DNA of 29,008 bases from an uncultured bacterium (GCA_938015795.1 CALLXA010000080.1:1-29008), one strand, 5' to 3'; shown: positions 1-6,414, counted from the stretch's first letter. Made by a program: numbers and translations. Notes: a model not told the origin generated them from the sequence alone.

Positions 1-2
1 TA

Positions 3-122
3 CTGCCTAGAATAATCATACATTTATTGGTGTTTACGGTTATCGGAATTGTGGTATATTTATATAGATTCCATATTACAGCAGTATTGCTATATTGGAT
101 ATTCAGAGATACTTTAATATGA
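3..122 (+). CDS. partial membrane protein, C-terminal end only
   Basis: An open frame enters from the left edge and ends with TGA at 120-122. The visible 39 residues hold a strongly hydrophobic stretch (IIIHLLVFTVIGIVVYLY) followed by a second hydrophobic patch, so this is the tail of a membrane protein. Its stop overlaps the ATG of the next gene (ATGA at 119-122), which is the usual coupling in this genome and supports it being real. It sits at the head of the visible lysis cassette, so a holin-type or tail-adjacent membrane protein is possible. The family cannot be named from this fragment. Confidence 0.6.
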   Translation: MPRIIIHLLVFTVIGIVVYLYRFHITAVLLYWIFRDTLI

Positions 123-355
123 AAAAATACAGTATGGACAAAGCAACTGCTGATACGATAACGGAGTGTAAGATTCTACTAATGGAGGCTGTCAAAGATA
201 TAGCCGAATTAAAAAACAATAGTGTTAGCAGAGAAGCATACAAGAACCTAGATGACAGAGTCAAAAATATAGAGGGTAGTATTAGTAAAATAACTTGGGC
301 AATAGTGATGGCTGTAATAGGGGCTGTGCTGTCTTTAGTTATTAAAAGTATATAA
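119..355 (+). CDS. XhlA-like small membrane protein, lysis cassette
   Basis: The 78-residue protein has an N-terminal helical part rich in charged residues, with heptad-like spacing around residues 15-55 (ILLMEAVKDIAELKN, LDDRVKNIEGSI), and a C-terminal membrane segment (WAIVMAVIGAVLSLVI) ending in KSI. This layout matches XhlA/hemolysin-type accessory proteins that act with holins. I prefer ATG 119 to the TTG at 95 because it makes a 4-base overlap with the upstream stop. The next gene starts two bases after its stop. The role in lysis is inferred from layout and neighbours, not from a signature motif. Confidence 0.65.
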   Translation: MKKYSMDKATADTITECKILLMEAVKDIAELKNNSVSREAYKNLDDRVKNIEGSISKITWAIVMAVIGAVLSLVIKSI

Positions 356-356
356 G

Positions 357-815
357 ATGAAAATATTGGAAAGAGTGAAGGATATTAAGACGAGCAGTAT
401 TCTGCTAAACATAATTTTAGTAGTAGTCATCTCATTTGTAGGGTTGATTATTTACTGGAGCATAAGACCATACGATATTGTCCAATGGAAGATTGACCAA
501 TACCAAACCACGAAGCAAGAATATAAAGTAGGTGAAGTCTTAACCTACAGAACAGCATTTTGTAAGAGAGGAAACTACATAGCCCATCAGATGCGAAGAC
601 TAGAAGACGGAGTTGTTTATTTATTTCCAGATTTGTCATCAAGCACCACGGAGGGCTGTTTAGACTTCATCTCCACAAGCACTACCGTTCCAAATGTTCC
701 AACTGGAGAATATTTTTTTGAGATAGAGTTCATCTACAAAGTCAATCCAATCCGAGAAGTAAGATATACAATGCACAGCAATAGGTTCAAGATTGTAAAT
801 GACAATAACTTTTAA
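357..815 (+). CDS. bitopic membrane protein with exposed domain, lysis cassette, unknown
   Basis: The 152-residue protein starts with a short basic segment, then one membrane helix at about residues 14-35 (SILLNIILVVVISFVGLIIYW), then a roughly 115-residue soluble domain. The soluble part is rich in beta-type sequence and has two cysteines (TAFCKRGNY, EGCLDF) that could form a disulfide outside the membrane. Orientation would be N-in/C-out by the positive-inside rule. It lies between the XhlA-like gene and the endolysin, so a lysis or envelope role is likely. I do not recognise the family. A TTAGTTA element lies 15 bases before the ATG. Confidence 0.65.
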   Translation: MKILERVKDIKTSSILLNIILVVVISFVGLIIYWSIRPYDIVQWKIDQYQTTKQEYKVGEVLTYRTAFCKRGNYIAHQMRRLEDGVVYLFPDLSSSTTEGCLDFISTSTTVPNVPTGEYFFEIEFIYKVNPIREVRYTMHSNRFKIVNDNNF

Positions 816-826
816 GAGGTAAAAAA

Positions 827-1597
827 ATGGCGGAAATATATACTTCACTATTCAAAGGCAAGGTTCATATAACAACCCCGTATTCCAGTAAGCACCCTGC
901 TTTAGATATGGGGAATTACAAAACAAGAAATCCAATATACTCTCCAAACAAGCTCGGAAAAGGAAAAGTTTCCAAACAAACTACAAGTTATACATACGGA
1001 GGTGTATTATACAAAGATGCATTGACTCAATGGATTAAGTATGACAATGGTTTTGAGTCCTGCACAGTTCACGGTTCGGTTGCTGACAGAATACTAAAAG
1101 TAGGGGATTTGGTAAAAGTAGGACAGCTAGTTTACAGGACTGGAAATAAAGGTTACAGCAAAGGCGACCATCTTCACTACCAATTAAAGAAGAACGGAGT
1201 TCTGGTTGACCCTACAAAATATGTGATGAACGATATGCCCATTGAAGCCCCTACAACCCCTCCTGCACAGACGGAGTGTGAGAAACGAGTGATAGAACTT
1301 GAAGCACAGGTAGCGGGGCTTAAATCAGCTGTAGGGAGTGCAGAAGTGGTAATAAAAACTAGGGACGACTCTATTAGACTTTTAACGGAAAGAAATACCT
1401 ATTTGGAAGAAGTTACAAAAGAAACAAATAGCCAGTTCAAAGGGTTGGAGAAGTTACTAAAAGATATTCAAGACAAATGCGATAAGTTGTCCGAGGACTA
1501 CAAAGCAGTTTCAGAGGAGTTAAAAGAACTTAAAGAGGGCAGAGATACTTGGATTAACAGATTGGCAGATATATTACATAAGTTATTTACTAAATAA
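827..1597 (+). CDS. endolysin, M23/LytM-type peptidoglycan endopeptidase
   Basis: Residues 1-135 form an M23 metallopeptidase domain. Zinc ligands are visible as H and D of HPALDMG near the N-terminus and the HxH pair in GDHLHYQL near residue 117, with an extra histidine in TVHGS. M23 enzymes cut peptide cross-links in peptidoglycan. Residues about 145-240 are a long coiled coil (CEKRVIELEAQVAGLKSAV and onward) and the end WINRLADILHKLFTK is an amphipathic helix, in place of a familiar wall-binding domain. No signal peptide is seen, so export would need the holin. The start has TAACTTTTA 12 bases upstream plus a weak AGAGG. The sequence RTGNKGYSKGDHLHY is typical of the family. Confidence 0.88.
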   Translation: MAEIYTSLFKGKVHITTPYSSKHPALDMGNYKTRNPIYSPNKLGKGKVSKQTTSYTYGGVLYKDALTQWIKYDNGFESCTVHGSVADRILKVGDLVKVGQLVYRTGNKGYSKGDHLHYQLKKNGVLVDPTKYVMNDMPIEAPTTPPAQTECEKRVIELEAQVAGLKSAVGSAEVVIKTRDDSIRLLTERNTYLEEVTKETNSQFKGLEKLLKDIQDKCDKLSEDYKAVSEELKELKEGRDTWINRLADILHKLFTK

Positions 1598-1598
1598 T

Positions 1599-1682
1599 AT
1601 GTGGTGGTGGCAATTATTTTTCACTCTTGGCTTGATAAGTCTTTTGGTTGTTTACTTTCTAAAAGACTCGGAAGTTAGTTAA
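1599..1682 (+). CDS. 27-residue single-pass membrane peptide
   Basis: ATG 1599 begins one base after the endolysin stop and the frame ends with TAA at 1680-1682. The peptide is MWWWQ, then a hydrophobic helix (LFFTLGLISLLVVYFL), then the charged tail KDSEVS. Support for translation: TAAGTTA lies exactly 13 bases upstream, the spacing used by most genes here, and its stop codon is also the first three bases of the TAAGTTTA element serving the holin. It may be a second holin, antiholin or lysis regulator. Function is inferred only from size, membrane helix and position. Confidence 0.6.
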   Translation: MWWWQLFFTLGLISLLVVYFLKDSEVS

Positions 1683-1703
1683 GTTTATTTTTATTTAATC
1701 AAA

Positions 1704-1964
1704 ATGGAAAGTGTTATTACAAATCTCATAGAGAAGATACAGAATCCAGTTGTAAAGGCATTTGTATTTAGATTTTACAATGTCTTCAAGAGTATAGTTC
1801 TTCCAATCGTTCTAGGTGTAATTCTTTTTGAATTAAAGGAACACGGTAATTTTGAAGGACTGATTGATAAAAAGGTATGGGTTGAAGCCATATATTCAAT
1901 AGTTCTAGCACTTGTAGGAAGTGCAGTCGCAGGATTGGACAAAATCAATCGTATGAAAAAATAA
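1704..1964 (+). CDS. holin
   Basis: The 86-residue protein has two hydrophobic segments, about residues 30-46 (SIVLPIVLGVILFEL) and 60-78 (AIYSIVLALVGSAVAGL), and a basic end DKINRMKK. Size, two membrane helices, charged tail and place directly after the endolysin fit a phage holin that permeabilises the membrane and frees the endolysin. The N-terminal 25 residues look amphipathic. TAAGTTTA at 1680-1687 lies 16 bases before the ATG, and there is no SD. It is the last gene of the lysis cassette and a hairpin follows at 1982. Holins share little sequence, so the call rests on topology and context. Confidence 0.75.
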   Translation: MESVITNLIEKIQNPVVKAFVFRFYNVFKSIVLPIVLGVILFELKEHGNFEGLIDKKVWVEAIYSIVLALVGSAVAGLDKINRMKK

Positions 1965-1981
1965 ATATTGGTGATTGAATT

Positions 1982-2016
1982 GGAAGACGGTTCACAACTC
2001 CTTTTCGCCGTCTTCC
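1982..2016 (+). terminator. hairpin after the lysis cassette, probable terminator
   Basis: GGAAGACGG at 1982-1990 pairs perfectly with CCGTCTTCC at 2008-2016, with a 17-base loop. It begins 17 bases after the holin stop. There is no long T-run, so termination may be weak or the structure may mainly protect the mRNA 3' end. A second small hairpin (AGCTA 2022-2026 with TAGCT 2031-2035) follows at once. Confidence 0.55.
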
Positions 2017-2064
2017 TATTAAGCTACTAATAGCTCGTTCAAAATCCCACTACGGAGGTGTATC

Positions 2065-2367
2065 GTGTCTTCTACCATCAAAGGTTGGAAACTTGCTATT
2101 CACGAAAGAGAGTGTTACAAGTGCAAAATCTGTGGAAGTAGTTATCAATTAACTGTTCATCACAAAATCCCATTGGCGAGAGGAGGGAAAAGTAATCCAG
2201 ATAATTGTGTTTGTTGGTGTCATATTTGCCATAACTTATTCCACAAAAGATATGGTTTAACCACTTCTGACGATTACGGAAATCCCGTTGGAGAAATAAG
2301 AGATACAAGAGTATCAAAACCATCAAGAAAGAGAAGAAGAAAGTTAAAAAAGAAGCACCATAGATAG
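2065..2367 (+). CDS. HNH endonuclease
   Basis: This 100-residue protein has the HNH/beta-beta-alpha-metal layout: CYKCKICG near residue 17, the HHKIP histidines near 32, DNCVCWC with the central asparagine, and a last CHICHNLFH. Paired cysteines would bind a structural zinc. HNH enzymes nick or cut DNA, in phages as homing enzymes or packaging helpers. The last 25 residues are very basic (PSRKRRRKLKKKHHR). It starts with GTG behind GGAGGTG, a strong SD unlike most neighbours, and has none of the TAAGTTTA elements. It is bounded by hairpins on both sides. All this suggests a separately acquired gene. Confidence 0.85.
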   Translation: MSSTIKGWKLAIHERECYKCKICGSSYQLTVHHKIPLARGGKSNPDNCVCWCHICHNLFHKRYGLTTSDDYGNPVGEIRDTRVSKPSRKRRRKLKKKHHR

Positions 2368-2372
2368 TAGGT

Positions 2373-2414
2373 AGAGAGGGTATTAAAAATATCTTTGGTA
2401 TAGATACCCTCTCT
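2373..2414 (+). terminator. intrinsic terminator after HNH gene
   Basis: AGAGAGGGTAT at 2373-2383 pairs perfectly over 11 bases with ATACCCTCTCT at 2404-2414, loop 20 bases, followed by TTTGTCTTAT. It starts five bases after the HNH stop. It separates the HNH gene from the glycosyltransferase operon. Confidence 0.7.
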
Positions 2415-2424
2415 TTGTCTTATA

Positions 2425-2433
2425 TGCTATATT
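2425..2433 (+). promoter_or_regulatory. possible extended -10 promoter before the GT4 gene
   Basis: TGCTATATT matches an extended -10 element (TGnTATAAT with one mismatch). A transcript would start around 2440, right at the ATG at 2439, so the GT4 gene could be leaderless. The same nonamer occurs at 88-96, upstream of the lysis gene at 119. No convincing -35 is seen at either place. Confidence 0.3.
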
Positions 2434-2438
2434 GAAGT

Positions 2439-3368
2439 ATGAAAGATTTTGTAATCTATCATAACTACATACCAAAAGTAGGAGGGATAGAATCAGCAGT
2501 CTATAATTTGGCAAGTGGATTGAATAAAAAAGGCTACAATGTAACGATAGTCTATACAAGTGCCGAGAGCTATGAGAGTTTATTCCACTATGCCAAAGTA
2601 GCAGATGTCGTTAGAGTTGATACCAGAGAAATATATTGTGATGTGTGTTTAATAGCAAGTAATCATTTAATCCCTGATAACATAAAGGCAGATAGATACC
2701 TACAATGGGTCCACTCCGATTATGATAAATACAATCTAAAACTAACAAATAAAGGAAAGGTGGAGTATGTCGCAGTTAGTAAACATTGTTCAGAAGTAAT
2801 TAAGAAAAGGGAGAAGATAGAGTGTAAAGTTATTTATAACCTCATAGACCAAGATTTCGGAAATGATAAAAGAAAGATTTTAAGACTTGTTACCAATTCT
2901 AGAGTATCACCAGAGAAGGGATTTGAAAGGGCTTTCAAGTTAGCAAACTCATTAAAGGAAAGTAATATACGATTCTCTTGGGTTATCTATGGCGACAATT
3001 CTCATTATCCAAAAGAATATTGGGGTTGGATAGACAAGTTCAGACCTATTGAAGAAGTCCAATGGGTAGGATACAAAAGTGATGTTTCAATCGGATTAAC
3101 CAATGCTGATTATCTAGTTCAATTATCAGATTTTGAGGGTTGCCCTCTTTCAATCCTAGAAGCATTAAAGATGGAAGTTCCCTGCCTAGTAACAAACTGG
3201 GGTGGAGTAAAGGAACTCATAACAGACGGAGTTAATGGATATATTCTTCCAATGAATATGAAAGATATAGATGTGGACAAAATTGTGGATAAGATACCAA
3301 AGTTTAAGTATAAGCCACTTTCTAATGTGGATAGCTGGATTAAGTTAATAGAAAAGGATAATGGATAA
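2439..3368 (+). CDS. GT4-type glycosyltransferase
   Basis: The 309-residue protein has the two-lobed GT-B layout. The N-terminal lobe begins with the glycine loop PKVGGIESAVYNLASGL that marks GT4 enzymes. The C-terminal lobe starts near residue 145 with RKILRLVTNSRVSPEKGF and carries the retaining-GT EX7E motif (EGCPLSILEAL) near residue 240. It would move a sugar from a nucleotide donor to an unknown acceptor. It has no membrane helix or signal peptide. It lies directly before a DUF115-like gene that overlaps it by 8 bases. No SD and no TAAGTTTA element precede the ATG. Whether the target is virion protein, DNA or host surface cannot be told. Confidence 0.8.
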   Translation: MKDFVIYHNYIPKVGGIESAVYNLASGLNKKGYNVTIVYTSAESYESLFHYAKVADVVRVDTREIYCDVCLIASNHLIPDNIKADRYLQWVHSDYDKYNLKLTNKGKVEYVAVSKHCSEVIKKREKIECKVIYNLIDQDFGNDKRKILRLVTNSRVSPEKGFERAFKLANSLKESNIRFSWVIYGDNSHYPKEYWGWIDKFRPIEEVQWVGYKSDVSIGLTNADYLVQLSDFEGCPLSILEALKMEVPCLVTNWGGVKELITDGVNGYILPMNMKDIDVDKIVDKIPKFKYKPLSNVDSWIKLIEKDNG

Positions 3369-4062
3369 TTCAGAAGTAATATTCAAGCCAGTTACACAAA
3401 GGCACGATAGGGTTCTCATAGTTGGTGGAGGAGAAAGTCTAACGGATTTTGATATGGATTTACTAAAAGACTTCAAAGGAGCAATCATTTGTGTAAACAA
3501 TATCGTGTATCATCTTCCAAGAGCAGATTACTGGATAACTGTGGACCCAATGCACAACGGAGAACCACAAGTAGCATTAACAGACAAGGTGAAAGGTGTT
3601 TATTATTTCTGTGCCTTTCCAGACCTGAAAAAAGAGCCATTTGACAGTCCGTATTACAAAGCAGTTGATGATGTTCATTACCTAGAAAGGATAGTTCCTA
3701 TTAACGAAGAAGATGGAGGACAAGGAGATTATAGCTTACAAGAAGACAAGGACAAAATTACAACTGGGGATAGTTGTTATGGAGCATTAGGATTGGCATA
3801 CCATTTTGAAGCAAAAGAAATAATCCTACTCGGAATAGATGTTTACGGGTTCGGTCATTGGTATAACAAATCAGATGCCTACAACCGAGGGTGGGGGAAG
3901 AAGTTTAGAGAATACAAGAGCAAAGTTCCGTTGATATACAAACAGAGTGTTCCTCAATGGAATAAGAGGGGAGCAAAGGTGGTAAATGGTTCTCTTAACA
4001 GCAAGATTACTTGCTTTGAAAGAACCACACCAGAAAAAGCATTTACTTATTTTGACAAATAA
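3361..4062 (+). CDS. DUF115/MptE-like Rossmann-fold protein, possible glycosyltransferase
   Basis: The 233-residue protein opens with a nucleotide-binding type loop (VLIVGGGESLTDFD), followed by the pattern ICVNNIVYHLPRADYWITVDP, typical of DUF115/MptE-like and GT42-like proteins. A second conserved part is TGDSCYGALGLAYHF and EIILLGIDVYGFG. Members are found in surface-sugar loci and in phages, and some are thought to be glycosyltransferases. It overlaps the GT4 gene by 8 bases, with TAAGTTA exactly 13 bases before its ATG, so the two are likely co-translated and act in one modification step. The precise reaction is not known. Confidence 0.65.
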   Translation: MDNSEVIFKPVTQRHDRVLIVGGGESLTDFDMDLLKDFKGAIICVNNIVYHLPRADYWITVDPMHNGEPQVALTDKVKGVYYFCAFPDLKKEPFDSPYYKAVDDVHYLERIVPINEEDGGQGDYSLQEDKDKITTGDSCYGALGLAYHFEAKEIILLGIDVYGFGHWYNKSDAYNRGWGKKFREYKSKVPLIYKQSVPQWNKRGAKVVNGSLNSKITCFERTTPEKAFTYFDK

Positions 4063-4064
4063 AA

Positions 4065-4229
4065 ATGGTAATAATAAAAACAATAAGAACATATTTTGAT
4101 GTTGTTCTAAACAAATCAATCACATCTGGATTTGTCAATCGTGTTCCACCTGCGAGGGCGAGAAAATTGCTTTCAATGGGGTTAGCAGAGGTGTTGGAAA
4201 TAGATAAGTTAAAAAAAAGAGAACAATGA
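4065..4229 (+). CDS. small hypothetical protein (54 aa)
   Basis: ATG 4065 follows the DUF115-like stop by two bases, and the frame ends with TGA overlapping the ATG of the Gp88-like gene (ATGA). The sequence has a short beta start (VIIKTIRTYFDVVL), then GFVNRVPPARARKLLSMGLAEVL, the kind of small alpha/beta unit with an 'A-LL-GLAEV' helix often found in short phage proteins, and a basic end. There is no signature motif I can name. Coupled spacing on both sides argues that it is translated. Function is unknown. Confidence 0.6.
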   Translation: MVIIKTIRTYFDVVLNKSITSGFVNRVPPARARKLLSMGLAEVLEIDKLKKREQ

Positions 4230-4888
4230 AGTTTATTAAAAAAGAAACATTTTATCCCTTTCCAGTTCACGAGTGGAATCTTCCTGCGGGACATACTTGC
4301 CCGTTCGCCAAAGATTGTAAAATTATGGTCAATCGCTATAGTGGGAAGTTCAATATCATTGGAGATAAGTTCCGTTGTTATGCAGCAATCTCCGAGAGGT
4401 TTCCTGCCGTAAGAAATATGAGATGGAAGAACTACGAAGAAGTAGTAGAGCTATTAAAGAAGAAAGAGATAATACAAATACCACCACGGGCAACCCATAT
4501 TAGAATACACGGGAGTGGAGATTTTTTCAGTCAAGAATATTTTGATATGTGGTTAGAAGTTTGTAGGAGAAATCCAAAGGTAAAGTTCTGGGCATTTACA
4601 AAAAGTCTTCAATTCTGGATAAACCGACTAGACCAGATACCAGAGAACTTGACACTACAGGCAAGTAAAGGTGGATTTCAAGACAATCTAATTAAGGTGT
4701 ATAATCTAAAGTATGCAGAGGTATTTACTGATATTGGAGAAGCAATCAGGAGTGGACTTCCCATAGATACAGATGATACCTATGCTATGAGTGGGAATCA
4801 GAGTTTTGCTTTGTTGGATAATAACAAATATTCAAAGAAAGTTCCGATTCAAGAGTTAATAGATAATTTTATCAAAACTTCCAAATGA
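4226..4888 (+). CDS. Gp88-family-like phage protein
   Basis: The 220-residue protein has an early cysteine pair (GHTCPFAKDCK) and a third cysteine (FRCYAAI), then the block THIRIHGSGDFFSQEYFDMW near residues 90-110 and VKFWAFTKSLQFW near 120-135. This arrangement, Cys-rich start followed by R-x-H-x-SGDF and a 'FTKS' strand, is what I recall of the phage Gp88 family. Its activity is not established to my knowledge, and the cysteines suggest metal binding. It starts on an ATGA overlap and has TAAGTTA 14 bases upstream. The family name is from memory of conserved blocks and should be treated as moderately sure. Confidence 0.55.
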   Translation: MKFIKKETFYPFPVHEWNLPAGHTCPFAKDCKIMVNRYSGKFNIIGDKFRCYAAISERFPAVRNMRWKNYEEVVELLKKKEIIQIPPRATHIRIHGSGDFFSQEYFDMWLEVCRRNPKVKFWAFTKSLQFWINRLDQIPENLTLQASKGGFQDNLIKVYNLKYAEVFTDIGEAIRSGLPIDTDDTYAMSGNQSFALLDNNKYSKKVPIQELIDNFIKTSK

Positions 4889-5043
4889 AACAGTTGTTAG
4901 CATTTAAGAGAGGGAGTAAGTATTACCTAAAGATATACGGAGCAGAATACGAGTTGGTATTGCCATCAGAAGTGGTAGCAAAACCACTTTCGGAGAACTT
5001 AAAAAAGAAAATAGCAGGGAAGACAGTAACCAAGAAAAAGTAG
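4885..5043 (+). CDS. small basic hypothetical protein (52 aa)
   Basis: The ATG overlaps the stop of the Gp88-like gene (ATGA, 4885-4888) and TAATTTTA lies 13 bases upstream. The protein is a short beta-rich unit (MKQLLAFKRGSKYYLKIYG, EYELVLPSEV) with a very basic tail (KKKIAGKTVTKKK). It could bind nucleic acid by charge alone, but no family is recognised. It closes the operon, with an early-type promoter starting just downstream. Confidence 0.6.
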   Translation: MKQLLAFKRGSKYYLKIYGAEYELVLPSEVVAKPLSENLKKKIAGKTVTKKK

Positions 5044-5067
5044 TTCTGGAAAAGGATAATATAGCTC

Positions 5068-5096
5068 TTTATTTCTTCTAAAGAATACTATATATT
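5068..5096 (+). promoter_or_regulatory. sigma-70/A-type promoter P1 before the replication gene
   Basis: TTTATT at 5068-5073, 17-base spacer, TATATT at 5091-5096. The spacer contains the palindrome TTCTT-CTA-AAGAA (5073-5085), centred 12 bases before the -10. The 5049-5071 stretch (AAAAGGATAA, then ATAGCTCTTTA) is repeated almost exactly before P2. Predicted start is near 5103, giving a leader of about 100 bases to ATG 5206. Confidence 0.65.
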
Positions 5097-5153
5097 TTAA
5101 TATGGACTATAAAAAGTGAGTGTTCCATATTTTAATGTGTGTTCCTGTGGGCT

Positions 5154-5178
5154 GGTAGGTTTACTCAACTTTCCTACC
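5154..5178 (+). promoter_or_regulatory. hairpin in the leader of the replication gene
   Basis: GGTAGG at 5154-5159 pairs with CCTACC at 5173-5178 around a 13-base loop, in the untranslated leader between P1 and the initiator gene. It could affect mRNA stability or translation. No T-run follows, so it is not a standard terminator. Confidence 0.4.
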
Positions 5179-5205
5179 ACCCTACAAGAGCAGAAAGGAG
5201 TTTCA

Positions 5206-6039
5206 ATGGAAGAAATAATCAGCAAACGAGATGGTGATGCCTACGAAGTGATTGGTTACGAACCAGTTATTTTAGAGGAGAAAGAAAAAGAACCAGAAAT
5301 ATACAACCTACAATATCTGGTTTATCGGTTAGATATTCAAAGAGAATACAAGTTAAGTGATTTAGAAACTAAAATTATTAGTTTTATCTTAAGTTACTCA
5401 AATGTTTCGGACAACTTCTACTTCGGGAATAGTAGTTTAGCAAGGATATTTGAAAAGGTAGAACAGAGTATCTGCAATGCCATAACCGCTTTAGAGGAGA
5501 AAGGATTGGTTTCTTGTTCTTACAGAATGAAAGCAAATGGGGGGAAAGTTAGATATATCCGACTATTAGAAAACTCATATTCCAAGTATAAGAAAAGTTA
5601 TAGTCAGAATATAAGAAAAGTTATAAAGAATAATAATAAGATAAATAATAATAAGATAAATATATATATGTCCAATTTTTCTAGTTTCTGGGAACAATAT
5701 CCTAAAAAGGTAAGCAAAAAGAAAACCGAGGAGATATTTAATAGGATAGTAACTTCTAAAAAGAAAGAGCAAGAGATAATACAGGGACTTCTCAAATACA
5801 AGAAGAAGTGGCTAGGAGAAAAGACAGATATAAAATATATTCCAAACCCTACAACTTGGTTAAACCAAGCAAGATGGGAAGACGAAGTAATTATCAGCAA
5901 CGAACAGTTTAACAAGTATGCCAGAGATAGAGAAAAGAAGTGGGAAGAAGTTAAGCAAAAAGAGAAGATAGATTACAAGGTTGATGATGGTAGTGGTGGA
6001 CTCATATCATTAAAAGAGTTATTAAACAAGGAGAAATAG
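5206..6039 (+). CDS. phage replication initiator / replisome organiser
   Basis: The 277-residue protein begins with an acidic stretch, then a winged-helix-like domain at about residues 45-125 (LSDLETKIISFILSYS, NSSLARIFEKVEQSICNAITALEEKGLV). After a polar asparagine/lysine linker, a C-terminal DnaD-like segment follows with FWEQYPKKVSKKKTEEIFNRI and the signature PNPTTWLNQARWEDE. Proteins of this build bind the phage origin and load host helicase. No phage polymerase is seen, so host replisome use is likely. I chose ATG 5206 because AAAGGAG stands five bases before it. An open frame runs back to GTG 5116 without such a site. The linker-coding DNA carries repeats that look like an origin. Confidence 0.8.
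   Translation: MEEIISKRDGDAYEVIGYEPVILEEKEKEPEIYNLQYLVYRLDIQREYKLSDLETKIISFILSYSNVSDNFYFGNSSLARIFEKVEQSICNAITALEEKGLVSCSYRMKANGGKVRYIRLLENSYSKYKKSYSQNIRKVIKNNNKINNNKINIYMSNFSSFWEQYPKKVSKKKTEEIFNRIVTSKKKEQEIIQGLLKYKKKWLGEKTDIKYIPNPTTWLNQARWEDEVIISNEQFNKYARDREKKWEEVKQKEKIDYKVDDGSGGLISLKELLNKEK
5587..5670 (+). repeat. iterons and AT-rich repeats, candidate replication origin
   Basis: TATAAGAAAAGTTATA occurs exactly at 5587-5602 and 5610-5625 (23-base period). Then TAATAATAAGATAAA occurs twice in tandem at 5631-5645 and 5646-5660, followed by alternating TA to 5669. The 23-base period puts the 16-base copies in different reading frames (YKKSY versus IRKVI), so the conservation is at DNA level rather than protein level. 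Each copy is an imperfect palindrome (TATAA...TTATA). Phage initiator genes often contain their own origin, and A/T-only tandem repeats next to iterons fit an unwinding element. Confidence 0.65.
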
Positions 6040-6103
6040 ATATTAGATATTTAATATATAATACTATATAATTAAGAATTAAGTTAAGTTGAGGGTAAAT
6101 AAG
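6040..6103 (+). promoter_or_regulatory. very AT-rich intergenic leader
   Basis: This 64-base gap is nearly all A/T and contains two TATAAT-type hexamers (around 6056 and 6066), but no good -35. It ends with overlapping TAAGTTAAGTTG, whose second copy (6085-6091) lies 12 bases before the ATG at 6104, and a GAGGG stretch nearer the start. It may hold a weak promoter. Confidence 0.35.
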
Positions 6104-6319
6104 ATGAGATACACAGTAACAGTTGAAAAGGAAGCCAAGATAAGTTCTGGCACTTCTTTAGCAATCCAGAAGTTCAAGGATATGCTCAAGTCAGAAAGGA
6201 AGACAGAACAGTTACAAGGGGAGTTGGAAATGTGGTTAAAAGAGATTCCAAAAGACGAGTTCAATGCCTATGTGGAAATAACAGAAGAAATGAGAAACAG
6301 AATAGAGCAGGGTAAGTAA
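6104..6319 (+). CDS. small hypothetical protein (71 aa)
   Basis: The protein starts MRYTVTVEKEAKISSG, a beta strand, followed by a charged helix with many K/E residues and ends EEMRNRIEQGK. It is mostly helical by composition and has no cysteine or obvious motif. I prefer ATG 6104 to the upstream TTG at 6089 because TAAGTTG sits 12 bases before the ATG and GAGGG precedes it. It follows the replication initiator, so an early replication or host-takeover role is possible, but no function can be assigned. Confidence 0.6.
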   Translation: MRYTVTVEKEAKISSGTSLAIQKFKDMLKSERKTEQLQGELEMWLKEIPKDEFNAYVEITEEMRNRIEQGK

Positions 6320-6350
6320 AAAGCCTTGCTAGAAAAGGATAAAATAGCTC

Positions 6351-6379
6351 TTTACATTTTATATATATTCTTATATAAT
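6351..6379 (+). promoter_or_regulatory. sigma-70/A-type promoter P2
   Basis: TTTACA at 6351-6356, exactly 17 bases, then TATAAT at 6374-6379: a near-consensus housekeeping promoter. The block just upstream (6332-6354; AAAAGGATAA, then ATAGCTCTTTA) matches the block before P1 at 22 of 23 positions. It drives the gene at 6415 and probably the genes after it. Confidence 0.75.
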
Positions 6380-6414
6380 GTTAATATAGTTAAGTTAAGT
6401 TAAGTAAAAAAAAG

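Noticed and set aside
5102..5119. Five-codon leader peptide ORF (MDYKK) or GTG start at 5116 for the replication gene
   Set aside because: The predicted transcript begins at about 5103, leaving no room for translation of the mini-ORF. The 5116 start lacks an SD while 5206 has AAAGGAG.
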